A stretch of 64,000 nt of DNA from an uncultured Bacilli bacterium (GTDB lineage: Bacteria; Bacillota_I; Bacilli_A; RF39; UBA660), in NCBI GenBank assembly GCA_934096985.1, contig CAKONC010000003.1:62001-126000 (forward strand). Reading direction: 5' to 3'. Below are positions 44,057 to 53,511 of this stretch, piece by piece. A program made the position numbers and the translations under genes. The notes beneath the pieces are model-generated. The model made no database searches, was not told the origin of the DNA, and was given only the letters and a program-made list of their open reading frames with translations. The number at the start of each line of letters is the position of its first letter. Position 1 is the stretch's first letter.

Positions 44057-44704
44057 CTAATTAATCATATCAGTATCTTTGTTTTTTTCATTTGCATCAT
44101 CATTACCGTCATCATTGATAATGTCTAAATAATTACTATCTTTACTTGTAGGATTAAAAATATTATAAGTTTCTTCTTTGAAATTATAAGATTTATTACT
44201 TACAAGTGATTCTACCGTCATATCATTATATTCTAGGTCTTTTAAGATAGTTACACAATTAAACAATGCTAGATTAATATCATCATAATCTACCATCACT
44301 TCTATTTTAGCATAATTATACATAATTTCAATCAAATATTGGTTATTTTCTTTTAAATTAATTTCAACATAACCAGTTTTTCCCTCATAATCAATTTTCT
44401 TTGAATAAAAACAGGTTTTACATATTTCATAATCACTTTTTGTTTTGGAATAATAATTAACAATATCTACATATAAATAATAATTATAATTTTCATCAAC
44501 TAAAACAGAATTATAATTATCATATTTTGCTTGACTCATATAATTAGGCAAATTAAATTTATATGCACTATTAATAGTATTTTGATATTTATTTTTTTGT
44601 GCAAGTTCATTTACTATATCATCATAAGAAAGTTTATTAATGTTACTGCATCCAGTAATAAGAAATACAATAACAAGTAAACTTATCATTATTTTATTTT
44701 TCAT
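44057..44704 (-). CDS. Lipoprotein of unknown function
   Basis: A 215-residue lipoprotein with lipobox ITGC (C19). The mature domain contains NYMSQAKYDNYNSVLVD, a CKTCF pair and a C-terminal acidic, Asn/Asp-rich disordered tail. No family is recognised. It sits 13 bp upstream of the 43201 gene and 29 bp downstream of trmB, perhaps one transcript. Confidence 0.7.
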   Translation of the reverse strand: MKNKIMISLLVIVFLITGCSNINKLSYDDIVNELAQKNKYQNTINSAYKFNLPNYMSQAKYDNYNSVLVDENYNYYLYVDIVNYYSKTKSDYEICKTCFYSKKIDYEGKTGYVEINLKENNQYLIEIMYNYAKIEVMVDYDDINLALFNCVTILKDLEYNDMTVESLVSNKSYNFKEETYNIFNPTSKDSNYLDIINDDGNDDANEKNKDTDMIN

Positions 44705-44733
44705 AACTTCATCCTTACTTTTATATTATACCA

Positions 44734-45339
44734 TTAATTTTTTTCTACTTCTAGATATTTTATTTTAATACCTAAATTTGAAAACTTCTCTTCATATTCA
44801 GTCATAGGACTATTTTCTATATTATCATTATGTAAATCTAAAGATTCTCTTATAATATGATAGCCATAATCTAAAAGACTTTCTTTTGAAAAAGCATAAA
44901 AATCGTCATTATCTGTTTTAAGCACTATATGACATTTGCCTGAAAAAAGTTTATCATACAATTTCAAAAATTCTAAAGAAGTTAGCCTTCTTTTAGTGTT
45001 TCTTTTTTTAGGCCATGGATCAGAAAAGTTTAAATAAATGGTGTTTATTTTACCATACAAGTATTCCGGAACATTTTTTACATCAACATTTAATAGTCTT
45101 ATATTGTTAAGTTCTAGTTCATTAATTTTTTTAATTGCACTACATATAACAGATGAATATTTTTCAATTCCAATAAAATTCTCATTTGGATTATTAAGAG
45201 CCATTTGGCTTAAAAAATTACCTTTGCCCATACCAATTTCTAAATTAATCAATTTATCATTATTAAATAAACATTCATCTAAAAAATAATTACAACTAGA
45301 TAAAATATCATCCATATTCTTTGGATTTCTCATTCTCAT
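44734..45339 (-). CDS. trmB: tRNA (guanine-46-N7)-methyltransferase TrmB
   Basis: A 201-residue SAM-dependent methyltransferase. The start at ATG 45339 (MRMRNPKN) agrees with the usual TrmB N-terminus; a longer frame from 45366 is unlikely. SAM motif I is EIGMGKGNFL, and the TrmB signature NFSDPWPKKRN-x-KRRL-x-x-x-EFL is complete. It forms m7G46 in the variable loop of tRNAs. Confidence 0.95.
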   Translation of the reverse strand: MRMRNPKNMDDILSSCNYFLDECLFNNDKLINLEIGMGKGNFLSQMALNNPNENFIGIEKYSSVICSAIKKINELELNNIRLLNVDVKNVPEYLYGKINTIYLNFSDPWPKKRNTKRRLTSLEFLKLYDKLFSGKCHIVLKTDNDDFYAFSKESLLDYGYHIIRESLDLHNDNIENSPMTEYEEKFSNLGIKIKYLEVEKN

Positions 45340-45392
45340 AATAATACACTTCACTTTCTTTTGCATATAGTATTATTAGAAAGGAAGACTCT

Positions 45393-45644
45393 ATGAAGAA
45401 AAATAGAAATTCATTTTTTAATGATAATCCTTATCAAAATCAAATGATAAATCCAAATATGCCTAATTATAATATGGGAATGCCTAATCAAATGATGATG
45501 CCAAACTTTCAAGATATCGAAGAAAGACTAGCAAAAATTGAACGTCAACTTATAAGATTAGACAAAAGAATTTCAACATTAGAATCAAACACTATCACTA
45601 CTGATGATTTTGAAACATCCTCTAACAACATGTACATGCTTTAA
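45393..45644 (+). CDS. Small Asn/Met/Pro-rich coiled-coil protein
   Basis: An 83-residue protein. The N-terminal half is low complexity (NPYQNQ, NPNMPNYNMGMPNQMMMPN), reminiscent of Bacillus coat-type proteins; residues about 40-66 form a coiled coil (IEERLAKIERQLIRLDKRISTLES). GAAAGGAAG precedes ATG. Its 3' end overlaps by 4 bp the convergent Cse60-like gene. Function unknown. Confidence 0.6.
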   Translation: MKKNRNSFFNDNPYQNQMINPNMPNYNMGMPNQMMMPNFQDIEERLAKIERQLIRLDKRISTLESNTITTDDFETSSNNMYML

Positions 45645-45811
45645 TTATAAATTATCATAGCGCTAAAACAATATATTTGCTCCTCACCACATACTGCAAT
45701 AGCGACTTGAAACTTAATATCTATTATATCATAGTTTCCTTCGGATAAAAAAAGATTTATACTTCCCTCTAAATCTTTCTCATGACTTTCATCAAAAACC
45801 TTAACTTTCAT
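45641..45811 (-). CDS. Cse60-like small protein
   Basis: A 56-residue protein starting at ATG 45811 (GGTGAT upstream). KVKVFDESHEKDLE-x-x-INLFL, IIDIKFQVA and a closing IYCFSAMIIY match the small sporulation-associated Cse60 family of Bacilli. The family name does not prove sporulation here; no other sporulation gene is in the window. Confidence 0.7.
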   Translation of the reverse strand: MKVKVFDESHEKDLEGSINLFLSEGNYDIIDIKFQVAIAVCGEEQIYCFSAMIIYN

Positions 45812-45868
45812 AACATCACCATAAATATAATAAAGATAATTAATTAAAAATTTTGTCAAAAATAGTGA

Positions 45869-46513
45869 TTAATTATCTTTTTTTTCCATATATTTAGGTA
45901 CTTTTGATTCAAGTACAATAACCTTTTTTGTAACAGGATGAATAAACTCTAGTCTATTTGCATGCAAACACAGATTTCTCATACCATCTTTTTTGCCATA
46001 CTTTCTATCCCCTAAAATGGGATGATTTATTGAATTTAAAGCAACCCTTATTTGATTTTTTTTGCCAGTTAAAATATTTATACTCAATAAAGAAATATTA
46101 TTATATTCATTTATTACTTCATACTCAGTTATAGCATAATCTTTAGTTTTTTCTTTACTATTATATACATATAAAGTTTTTGTTTCCTTTAAATAATTTT
46201 TAATTGTTCCTTTTTTATTTTTTAAAATTCCATGAACTAAAGCTAAATAATTTCTTTTTACACTTGCCCAATTATTTTGCATGATTTTTTTAATTTTTTC
46301 ACTTTTAGCAAAAATAACAATTCCCGATGTATCTTTATCAAGTCTATGAATTATAAAAACTTTGTTATTCTTTTTTCTTAAATATTCCCTAACTTCATGA
46401 TACAAAGTTCTCTCTTTTTCCTTATCATTTGCAATTGTTAGTAAACCACTTTTTTTATTAACGGCCACTAAAAACTTGTCTTCATATAATATATCTAATT
46501 TTTCCTTTTTCAT
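45869..46513 (-). CDS. RluA-family 23S/tRNA pseudouridine synthase
   Basis: A 214-residue pseudouridine synthase without S4 domain. The RluA signature HRLDKDTSG is at 56-64 with catalytic D59, followed by GKKNQIRVAL and HPILGDRKYG. It isomerises uridine in rRNA or tRNA; the specific site cannot be told. The missing S4 domain and short length fit the YjbO/small RluA-type group. Confidence 0.9.
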   Translation of the reverse strand: MKKEKLDILYEDKFLVAVNKKSGLLTIANDKEKERTLYHEVREYLRKKNNKVFIIHRLDKDTSGIVIFAKSEKIKKIMQNNWASVKRNYLALVHGILKNKKGTIKNYLKETKTLYVYNSKEKTKDYAITEYEVINEYNNISLLSINILTGKKNQIRVALNSINHPILGDRKYGKKDGMRNLCLHANRLEFIHPVTKKVIVLESKVPKYMEKKDN

Positions 46514-46537
46514 ATCACCATATTATAACACATACGC

Positions 46538-47170
46538 CTATAAATTTAATAAAGACTTAGCATATTTATCATATTCGTTTAAATTTTCATTATTATTTTC
46601 TAAATATTTTTTATAGTTATCTAAAAAATCATTTGCACTTTCAAAATCATAACTAAAACTATCGTTTATTTTTATGCATAGTAAGGCTTCTATATAACTT
46701 CTTAACCCTTTAGAGGCATTACTTTCAATCAAATCTTTAATAACATATTCAAAAGTTTCTTTAGGATTTGCAAGTAATTTTTCATATTCATCTTTACTTG
46801 CATTAACATAATCAAATGGACTTGACGATGTCTGTGGACCATTATTTATAATATGATCAAGCGTACTTGACACATCAAAGTTTACATTTTTTGCTTTTTC
46901 AAATTTTACATATTTTGAATTTAAAACTGCTTTTTTAAACCATTTTTGTTCTTCTTTAGTGTTATTTAAAAGACCTACAACAATAACATTTTCATTTTCA
47001 TTAACATAATTATATACATAAGGATTTCCTATATATTGAGGATTCCATGTAAAGTATTCATTAATTGAGTTGTTTAAACTATTTATGTTTTTTGAACTTT
47101 TTTGAATGCAACCAGTGCCTCCTAAAATAATTAATAAACTTATTAATATAATTAAAATTTTTCTTCTCAT
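46538..47170 (-). CDS. Lipoprotein of unknown function
   Basis: A 210-residue lipoprotein with a RRK start, hydrophobic core and lipobox GTGC (C21). The mature part is Asn/Lys/Tyr-rich and helical (FTWNPQYIGNPYVYNY, WFKKAVLNSKYVKF). No family is recognised; lies downstream of the leuS terminator. Confidence 0.7.
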   Translation of the reverse strand: MRRKILIILISLLIILGGTGCIQKSSKNINSLNNSINEYFTWNPQYIGNPYVYNYVNENENVIVVGLLNNTKEEQKWFKKAVLNSKYVKFEKAKNVNFDVSSTLDHIINNGPQTSSSPFDYVNASKDEYEKLLANPKETFEYVIKDLIESNASKGLRSYIEALLCIKINDSFSYDFESANDFLDNYKKYLENNNENLNEYDKYAKSLLNL

Positions 47171-47207
47171 TTTGACCTCTATAATAATACTAGCATATTA
47201 ATTTCAT

Positions 47208-47230
47208 TAAAAAAAGGGCTATTTAGCCCT
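47208..47230 (-). terminator. Terminator of leuS
   Basis: AGGGCTA/TAGCCCT hairpin overlapping the leuS stop, with a T run on the minus strand. Confidence 0.85.
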
Positions 47231-49637
47231 TAATTACGATGTTTACAATTTTATTTTGTATAACAATAATTTTTACTATCTCTTTGTTTTCTATAAACTT
47301 TTTAACATTTTCAATTTCTAATGCTTTTGCCTCAGCTTCTTTTTGAGATATATTTACAGGTACTATAACTTTGCCTCTTATTTTACCATTTACTTGCACT
47401 ACTAAAGTAACTTCATTATCTTTAATTTTAAATTCATCACAAATTGGCCATTTTTGATTTACTAAAGGAGTATTACCTAAACTTTCATTTAACTCTTCAG
47501 TTATATGTGGTGCTATTGGATTTAATAAAGTTAATAGCAACGTATAATCATCTTTTGTTATTTCTTTGTTATCATAATAAGCATTTGTCAAAATCATAAG
47601 TTGTGATACTGCCGTGTTATAGTTCATATTATCTAAATCATAAGTAACCTTTTTTATTGATTGATTAATAACTTTTTCAAGGCTGGTCGTATAACCACTT
47701 TTATCATTTACTAAATCTTTTAATCTTATAACTTTATCAATAAATCTTTTACATCCCTTTAATGAATCTGTGTTCCATGGAGCATCTTGTTCATAGTCTC
47801 CCATAAACATTTCATATAGTCTTAAAGTATCTGCACCATATTCATCCACTATAGAATCTGGATTAATTACATTGCCTTTACTTTTACTCATTTTTTCATT
47901 ATTAGAACCTAGTACCATACCATGACTTACTCTTTTATAAATCATTTCTTTATTCGGTACAAGACCTATATTGTACAAAAATTGTACCCAGAATCTTGCA
48001 TATAGCAAGTGTCTTGCAGTATGCTCCATTCCACCATTATACCAATCAACTTTTTGCCAATACTTCATAGCGTCCATTGAAGCAAATTCTTTGTCATTAT
48101 GTGGGTCCATAAATCTTAAGAAATACCAACTAGAGCCTGCCCAATTTGGCATCGTATCAGTTTCTCTTTTAGCATCTGCACCACAATTTGGACATTTACA
48201 ATTTACCCAATCCGTAATTTTTGCAAGTGGACTTTCACCATCGTCAGTAGGCTCATATTCTGCAACATCTGGAAGCAAAAGTGGAAGTTCATTATAAGGA
48301 ACTTTAACATAGCCACATTTTGGGCAATTAATCATTGGTATTGGTTCACCCCAGAATCTTTGTCTTGAGAAAATCCAATCACGCATTTTATAATTATTTA
48401 CTACTTTGGCTTTACCCATGTCTTCAAGCATTTGCGTAATAGCAATTTTTGCTTCCTTAACAGTTAAACCAGTAAATTTATCAGAATTTATTAATTTTGA
48501 ATTATCTACTAGATATTCATCCTTTTCATATGCTGACAAGCTAGTATCTTTACCATCAATAACTTGAATCATTTCAATATTATGTGCTTTAGCATATTCA
48601 AAATCTCTTTGATCATGACTAGGAACTGCCATTACTGCTCCTGTTCCATAAGAGCCTAATACAAAATCTCCAATAAATACAGGAACTTTTTTACCATTAA
48701 CAGGATTTATTGCTTCGATACCTTTTAAAATACAGCCAGTTTTTCCTTTATTTAATTCAGTTCTATCCATATCAGACTTTTTAGTGGTTTCAGCAATATA
48801 ATTAAGTACTTCTTCCTTATTTTCTACTCTAGGAAGTAATTCTTTAATTAGTTTACCATCTGGAGCTATTACAAAGAAAGTCACACCATAAATAGTTTCA
48901 ATGCATGTTGTAAAAATAGAAAAGTTTCCACCACCAACAATATCAACACTTACTTCAACACCAGTACTTTTGCCAATCCAGTTTATTTGACCTAATTTAA
49001 CTCTATCTGCAAAAGCTGTATCATCTAATCCTTTTAATAAGTCTTCTGCATATTTACTCATTCTAAGCATCCATTGACTTTTTTCTTTTTGAACTACATG
49101 ACTTCCACATCTTTCACAAACTCCACCTGCTGCATCCTCATTAGAAAGAACAGTTTTACAATTTGGACACCAATTAACTGGTACTGTAGCCTTATATGCC
49201 ATATCATTTTCATAAAACTTCAAAAATTGCCATTGTGTCCATTTATAATACTCTGGATCTGTTGTTGAAAATTCTCTTGACCAATCAAAAGAAAATCCTA
49301 GTCGTTGCATTTGTCCTTTGAAATTATGAATATTTTCTTTAACTGCATCTTTTGGATGAATATGGTTTTTTATAGCATATTGCTCTGCAGGAGCACCAAA
49401 AGCATCCCATCCCATAGGATATAAGACATTATAGCCTTGCATTCTTTTCATTCTTGCTTTAGCATCTTGCGCAGTATAGCTTCTTACATGCCCAACATGT
49501 AATCCTGCTCCTGAGGGATACGGAAATTCAACTAAGATATAATATGGAGTTTTTTCACTACCATTTATAGCCTTAAAACATTCATTTTTTTCCCAATAAC
49601 TTTGCCATTTTTTCTCTATTTTTGAAAACTCACTCAT
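47223..49637 (-). CDS. leuS: Leucyl-tRNA synthetase
   Basis: An 804-residue class I synthetase that charges tRNA-Leu. HVGH at 47-50 is the HIGH motif and KMSKS is at 582-586. A zinc-type knuckle CPNCKTVL ... CERCG and a second four-Cys group (CPKCGY ... CKCPNCG) are present, as is the CP1 editing domain with the Thr-rich strand FTTCIETIYG and the editing Asp in SHDQRDFEYA. Length and order are normal for bacterial LeuRS. Its ATG overlaps the TGA of a small membrane-protein gene (ATGA), and both lie behind a Leu T-box. Confidence 0.98.
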   Translation of the reverse strand: MSEFSKIEKKWQSYWEKNECFKAINGSEKTPYYILVEFPYPSGAGLHVGHVRSYTAQDAKARMKRMQGYNVLYPMGWDAFGAPAEQYAIKNHIHPKDAVKENIHNFKGQMQRLGFSFDWSREFSTTDPEYYKWTQWQFLKFYENDMAYKATVPVNWCPNCKTVLSNEDAAGGVCERCGSHVVQKEKSQWMLRMSKYAEDLLKGLDDTAFADRVKLGQINWIGKSTGVEVSVDIVGGGNFSIFTTCIETIYGVTFFVIAPDGKLIKELLPRVENKEEVLNYIAETTKKSDMDRTELNKGKTGCILKGIEAINPVNGKKVPVFIGDFVLGSYGTGAVMAVPSHDQRDFEYAKAHNIEMIQVIDGKDTSLSAYEKDEYLVDNSKLINSDKFTGLTVKEAKIAITQMLEDMGKAKVVNNYKMRDWIFSRQRFWGEPIPMINCPKCGYVKVPYNELPLLLPDVAEYEPTDDGESPLAKITDWVNCKCPNCGADAKRETDTMPNWAGSSWYFLRFMDPHNDKEFASMDAMKYWQKVDWYNGGMEHTARHLLYARFWVQFLYNIGLVPNKEMIYKRVSHGMVLGSNNEKMSKSKGNVINPDSIVDEYGADTLRLYEMFMGDYEQDAPWNTDSLKGCKRFIDKVIRLKDLVNDKSGYTTSLEKVINQSIKKVTYDLDNMNYNTAVSQLMILTNAYYDNKEITKDDYTLLLTLLNPIAPHITEELNESLGNTPLVNQKWPICDEFKIKDNEVTLVVQVNGKIRGKVIVPVNISQKEAEAKALEIENVKKFIENKEIVKIIVIQNKIVNIVIKG

Positions 49638-50011
49638 TTTAAACCTTCTTTCTTGCTAACATATCTTCCTAATAATTCATAAATTGAATATATTAATGCA
49701 AATAATAATATAAAGCCAATTAATAGTTGAATTCCAAATGGAAGTGGAATAAGTTCAATTATAATTATTACTAAAGACATTATAAATGAATCAACTAAAG
49801 AATATACTAATATCATTTTTTTTGTTAATAAAACATTTTTATCTATTTTAAATTTATTAGATAAATATTTAACCGGGAATAAAAACTTTTCTTTATTTTT
49901 TTTATTCCTTTTTTTATTTAAAACCTGAATCATTTTAAACGTATAATAAAAATATAATAGTATAAATAATATTACGAATAGTATAATTCCAAAAATTAAA
50001 ACTTTATTCAT
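49634..50011 (-). CDS. Small membrane protein between T-box and leuS
   Basis: A 125-residue protein starting at ATG 50011 (GGAGG 4 nt upstream). A longer frame to 50059 would read through the T-box terminator and is rejected. It has a first helix (about 4-24), a basic loop (LNKKRNKKNKEK), and two further helices (about 62-102), ending YVSKKEGLK and TGA. No family is recognised. Its position makes it respond to uncharged tRNA-Leu together with leuS. Confidence 0.7.
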   Translation of the reverse strand: MNKVLIFGIILFVILFILLYFYYTFKMIQVLNKKRNKKNKEKFLFPVKYLSNKFKIDKNVLLTKKMILVYSLVDSFIMSLVIIIIELIPLPFGIQLLIGFILLFALIYSIYELLGRYVSKKEGLK

Positions 50012-50022
50012 TTGTCCTCCAA

Positions 50023-50209
50023 TAAAAAAAGGTGTATACCCAAAGGGTGCATATTGCACGGTACCACCTTTATATTTAACTTTATAATTGATATGGAAAT
50101 TACCCCATTTGCATCCAAAAGTAAGTTCATAAAGCCTTTTTTGTTAATTTACACCAACCATTAACTCTCTTTGAAAAAAATTTTTACTACTACTCTTTTT
50201 TCTCTTGCT
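50023..50209 (-). promoter_or_regulatory. T-box leader, leucine specific
   Basis: On the minus strand: Stem I with AGAGAG and the terminal-loop pieces GGTTGGTG, a specifier loop GAA-CTT-AC whose codon CTT (50123-50125) reads Leu, the T-box core AAGGTGGTACCGTG (about 50057-50072) and a terminator stem GGTG-x-TACC/GGTATACACC followed by seven T residues (to 50024). Uncharged tRNA-Leu should stabilise the antiterminator and let the small membrane gene and leuS be transcribed. Confidence 0.92.
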
Positions 50210-50215
50210 AACCAG

Positions 50216-50244
50216 ATTATACAATATTATTTATTAAATATCAA
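50216..50244 (-). promoter_or_regulatory. Promoter of the T-box leuS operon
   Basis: TTGATA (50239-50244), a 17-bp spacer and TATAAT (50216-50221) on the minus strand. The -35 lies inside the last codons of the GH31 gene. Confidence 0.8.
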
Positions 50245-52654
50245 TTAAATAATCATATAATTTCATAAACATTCGTATAAATCTTGATTCCAATCCTTTA
50301 TTACGAAGCTTTTTAATAGCAATTCTTTTCTTCTTTATGTCCATATTACTAAATACTATTTTATATAGTTCTTCTTTTAACTTAGTTTTAATTTTCAAAT
50401 CTGAAATAATAGAATTTATGTCTTCATTAATAATTCTTGCAGCATCTATTTCTATATCTTTTCCGCTACAGTTAATTGTTAATTGCTTAGTAGTATCAAC
50501 TCCAATTACGCTAACAATAAAATCTTGATCTTTTGCCTCTGTTTTAACACTATTTTCATCATATTTTTCACCATTAATAAATACTTCTACTTTAGAAGCC
50601 TCTTTAGTATTTCTGAAAATGATATTATAATCTCTATTTGATGGTATAATTGCAGTTTTTCCCTCTAAAGGGCGGATTACTACAGAATAGTTATTTTGCA
50701 TATAATTATAATCAATTGCAGTTATAACATAGTAGCCTTGTTCATAAAGTCTTGTTATACCATCATCTTCATACATATTATACGTATTACTTTGTCCAGG
50801 AAATATATGAATATCAAGTTTTTCTGGATTACCCGTAAAATTATAATTTGTAGTTATATTTGAAAGTGGAATAATTGCTCCTGCTTTAACAAAAACTGGA
50901 TAATCTTCATCTTTATGAAAAGTTATATACCTTTTATTACCAACAAATTTTTTACCAGATCTAAAATCATACCAAGTTCCTTTAGGTAAAAAGGTTCTTT
51001 GAATAGCCCTATTCATAACCAAATCCTTTGGTGAAGTTATTGGACAAACAAATAGTTCACTACCAAAATAATATTCATTTTTATATTCAGGTTCATCATA
51101 AAGCTCCGGATAATTGTAATAAAGTGGTTGAATAAGTGGCATTCCTTTATTTGCATAAAGATAATTTTCTGTATATAAATATGGAATTAATTTATGTCTT
51201 AATTGTGTGTAATATTTAACTATATTATATGTTTTAAAATCCCATAACCATGGTTCACGTTTATAATATATACCCCTTTTAGCACTAAATCTAAATATCG
51301 GACTAAATGTACCTAACTGAACATACCTCATGTAAAGTTCGGCATCCTCGACACCGTCTTTGAATCCACCAATATCATGACTCCACCAAGAAAGTCCAAT
51401 ATTACTTGAACTAGCATTAAAAAATGGCAAAAATTTAAGTGTCGTCCAGCTTACAATTGTTTGACCAGAATAAAGTACCCCATTTCTATGTGCTGCTACA
51501 CCGGTATTTCTTGCAAGAAGCATTGGTCTTTTATATTCATTTTGTTTAAAATCACGTATATGATAATAAGTAAGTGCCCTTAATGCCTTTACATCTTTTT
51601 TATAATCAATCCAATAAAAATCAATATCTAGTTTTGTTAAAGGATTAATCAACTTTTCAAAATATAAAATAATAAACATTTTATCAAATGCAAGAAATGG
51701 AATTGTTTCTTTATTTTTATAATTAAGTTCATCTGCAAACTCATCGTATGCAGGTTCTACATTTTTTATACCTTCAATAGGATCAAGTTCTAATCCAAGT
51801 CTTACGCCTCTATCATGTAAATATGTTGTTAGTTTATTTGGAGTTGGAAAAAGTTCTTTATTAAATGTAAAACCAGTTTTATCAAGTAACATATTGTCTT
51901 TATTTTTTATATGCCAAAATTCATTTAATAATAATACAGATAAAGGTATTTCATTATTTGCAAAAGATGATAATAATAGCTTAATATTATCCATCGAATA
52001 AATAATATCTCTATTCCACCATATACCTAAAGCATATCTTGGAAGTAAAGTTGGATAACCAGTTAACGTAAAGTAGTCTTTTAAACATAAACCAAAATCT
52101 CTTTTATACATAAATAAATATATATCTGTACTATTTTCTGTACTTTTACTAAGTATACCGAGTTCATTTGTAACAAGAGGAGTTGAATCATCCACCACTA
52201 CAAACCCATCAGTAGAATAAAGACCTTTATCTAATTTGAAGATTCCACCTTTATAATCATCTAAACTAAATGCTGACCCTAAAAAATTTCTTGCTTCTGG
52301 ATGACCATAATACCATACTTTATCAGTATTTAATAATTTAACTTTTAAATTTGTGTCAGGAGCAAATGAAGGACCTTTAAAAGGTTTTTCTTTCATATAT
52401 TGTAAAGAAAAATATTTTGTAGTAATAACCATATACTTCTCATCTTCTTCGAAAGTATAACTAGGCACACTAAAATTTCTATTCTGAACTAAATCAGTCA
52501 ATTTATCATTAAAATTACCAGTTACGGAATATTCTAGTCTTAAAAGTCTATCTGTAAGTACTGTTATACGATAAAAATCTCCTTTATGTACTGCTTGAGT
52601 TTGAGATAAACCCTCTTTTTCATTTACTTCAAAATGTTTTCCAAAACTTGCCAT
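50234..52654 (-). CDS. GH31 family glycosidase with altered acid/base residue
   Basis: An 806-residue GH31 protein without signal peptide; start ATG 52654 (GGAAGGG 6 nt upstream). The catalytic TIM barrel includes the WW-R strand, LGLELDP, the nucleophile motif YWIDYK with Asp about residue 350, and IGLSWWSHDIGGF. Where family relatives have GD (acid/base Asp) before -x-x-SW, this protein has SGQTIVSW with Gln at about 398. Hydrolysis may be lost or changed. A C-terminal beta domain and a unique basic helical tail of about 90 residues follow. It stands alone upstream of the leuS promoter. Confidence 0.85.
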   Translation of the reverse strand: MASFGKHFEVNEKEGLSQTQAVHKGDFYRITVLTDRLLRLEYSVTGNFNDKLTDLVQNRNFSVPSYTFEEDEKYMVITTKYFSLQYMKEKPFKGPSFAPDTNLKVKLLNTDKVWYYGHPEARNFLGSAFSLDDYKGGIFKLDKGLYSTDGFVVVDDSTPLVTNELGILSKSTENSTDIYLFMYKRDFGLCLKDYFTLTGYPTLLPRYALGIWWNRDIIYSMDNIKLLLSSFANNEIPLSVLLLNEFWHIKNKDNMLLDKTGFTFNKELFPTPNKLTTYLHDRGVRLGLELDPIEGIKNVEPAYDEFADELNYKNKETIPFLAFDKMFIILYFEKLINPLTKLDIDFYWIDYKKDVKALRALTYYHIRDFKQNEYKRPMLLARNTGVAAHRNGVLYSGQTIVSWTTLKFLPFFNASSSNIGLSWWSHDIGGFKDGVEDAELYMRYVQLGTFSPIFRFSAKRGIYYKREPWLWDFKTYNIVKYYTQLRHKLIPYLYTENYLYANKGMPLIQPLYYNYPELYDEPEYKNEYYFGSELFVCPITSPKDLVMNRAIQRTFLPKGTWYDFRSGKKFVGNKRYITFHKDEDYPVFVKAGAIIPLSNITTNYNFTGNPEKLDIHIFPGQSNTYNMYEDDGITRLYEQGYYVITAIDYNYMQNNYSVVIRPLEGKTAIIPSNRDYNIIFRNTKEASKVEVFINGEKYDENSVKTEAKDQDFIVSVIGVDTTKQLTINCSGKDIEIDAARIINEDINSIISDLKIKTKLKEELYKIVFSNMDIKKKRIAIKKLRNKGLESRFIRMFMKLYDYLIDI

Positions 52655-52698
52655 AGACAACCCTTCCTATCATATAAATGATACCATATCTTTTAATT

Positions 52699-53412
52699 TC
52701 ATTCAATTATTAATTCTTCCATATCCTCTTTAATTATTAAATTTTTATTTGCAATCTTTTTGAGCTCGATTTTTGAATTTTTGCCCATATGTGACGGAAT
52801 AATTTTAAGGTTAGGAAATTTATCTAAAAGCATTTTTATATTATCTACCCCCATATGAGAATCATTACCATTAGTATTTGTGCAATCACAAATTAAGTAG
52901 TTTGCATTTGCTATATTTTCAAATAAACCTTCACATAAACTACTATCTCCAGAAAAAACAACTATGCTGTTTCCAGTTTGAATTTTATATCCATAACATG
53001 GATACATATGTCCATGACTTACCTTAAATCTATTTATTAAAATATTATCAATTTTATAACTTTTTTTATTATTTAAAAAAGTAATTAATTTACTCATTCT
53101 AATTTTATATGACATACTAGGAAATGCAAGTTTCAAAAGCTTTAATATTTTTCTTTTATCTTTTAAATCCAAAACTACATTAAGTTTTTTTCTTCGTTGA
53201 AAGCAATCTAAAAATATAAATGGTAAATCAAAGTAATGATCTCCATGAGTATGAGTTAAAAATATATACTCTAAACCTAAGTTTAAATCTTTCCTTTTTA
53301 AGACTTTTGTAGTTCCATTAGGAAAATCAATCATAATTTTATTATTAATTAAATAACTAGCACTATTATCATTTGATATCATTGAACCTGTACCAATAAA
53401 TTTTACTATCAT
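52699..53412 (-). CDS. MBL-fold hydrolase, RNase Z-like
   Basis: A 237-residue metallo-beta-lactamase fold protein starting at ATG 53412 (the earlier in-frame ATG has no site). KFIGTG opens the fold, the metal motif HTHGDH is present, followed by SHGHM, VVFSGDSS with the bridging Asp, and PSHMG as last His motif. The overall layout matches small RNase Z/ElaC-like or phosphodiesterase-like MBL proteins; no exosite is obvious so tRNA 3' processing is not certain. Confidence 0.8.
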   Translation of the reverse strand: MIVKFIGTGSMISNDNSASYLINNKIMIDFPNGTTKVLKRKDLNLGLEYIFLTHTHGDHYFDLPFIFLDCFQRRKKLNVVLDLKDKRKILKLLKLAFPSMSYKIRMSKLITFLNNKKSYKIDNILINRFKVSHGHMYPCYGYKIQTGNSIVVFSGDSSLCEGLFENIANANYLICDCTNTNGNDSHMGVDNIKMLLDKFPNLKIIPSHMGKNSKIELKKIANKNLIIKEDMEELIIE

Positions 53413-53511
53413 AATACCTACTTTCAAATTAATAGTATAATTTTTAAAAGAATAAGTCAACTTTATATATTAATATGTAAAAAATTTGGTATAATACTTA
53501 TGAGGTTTGAT

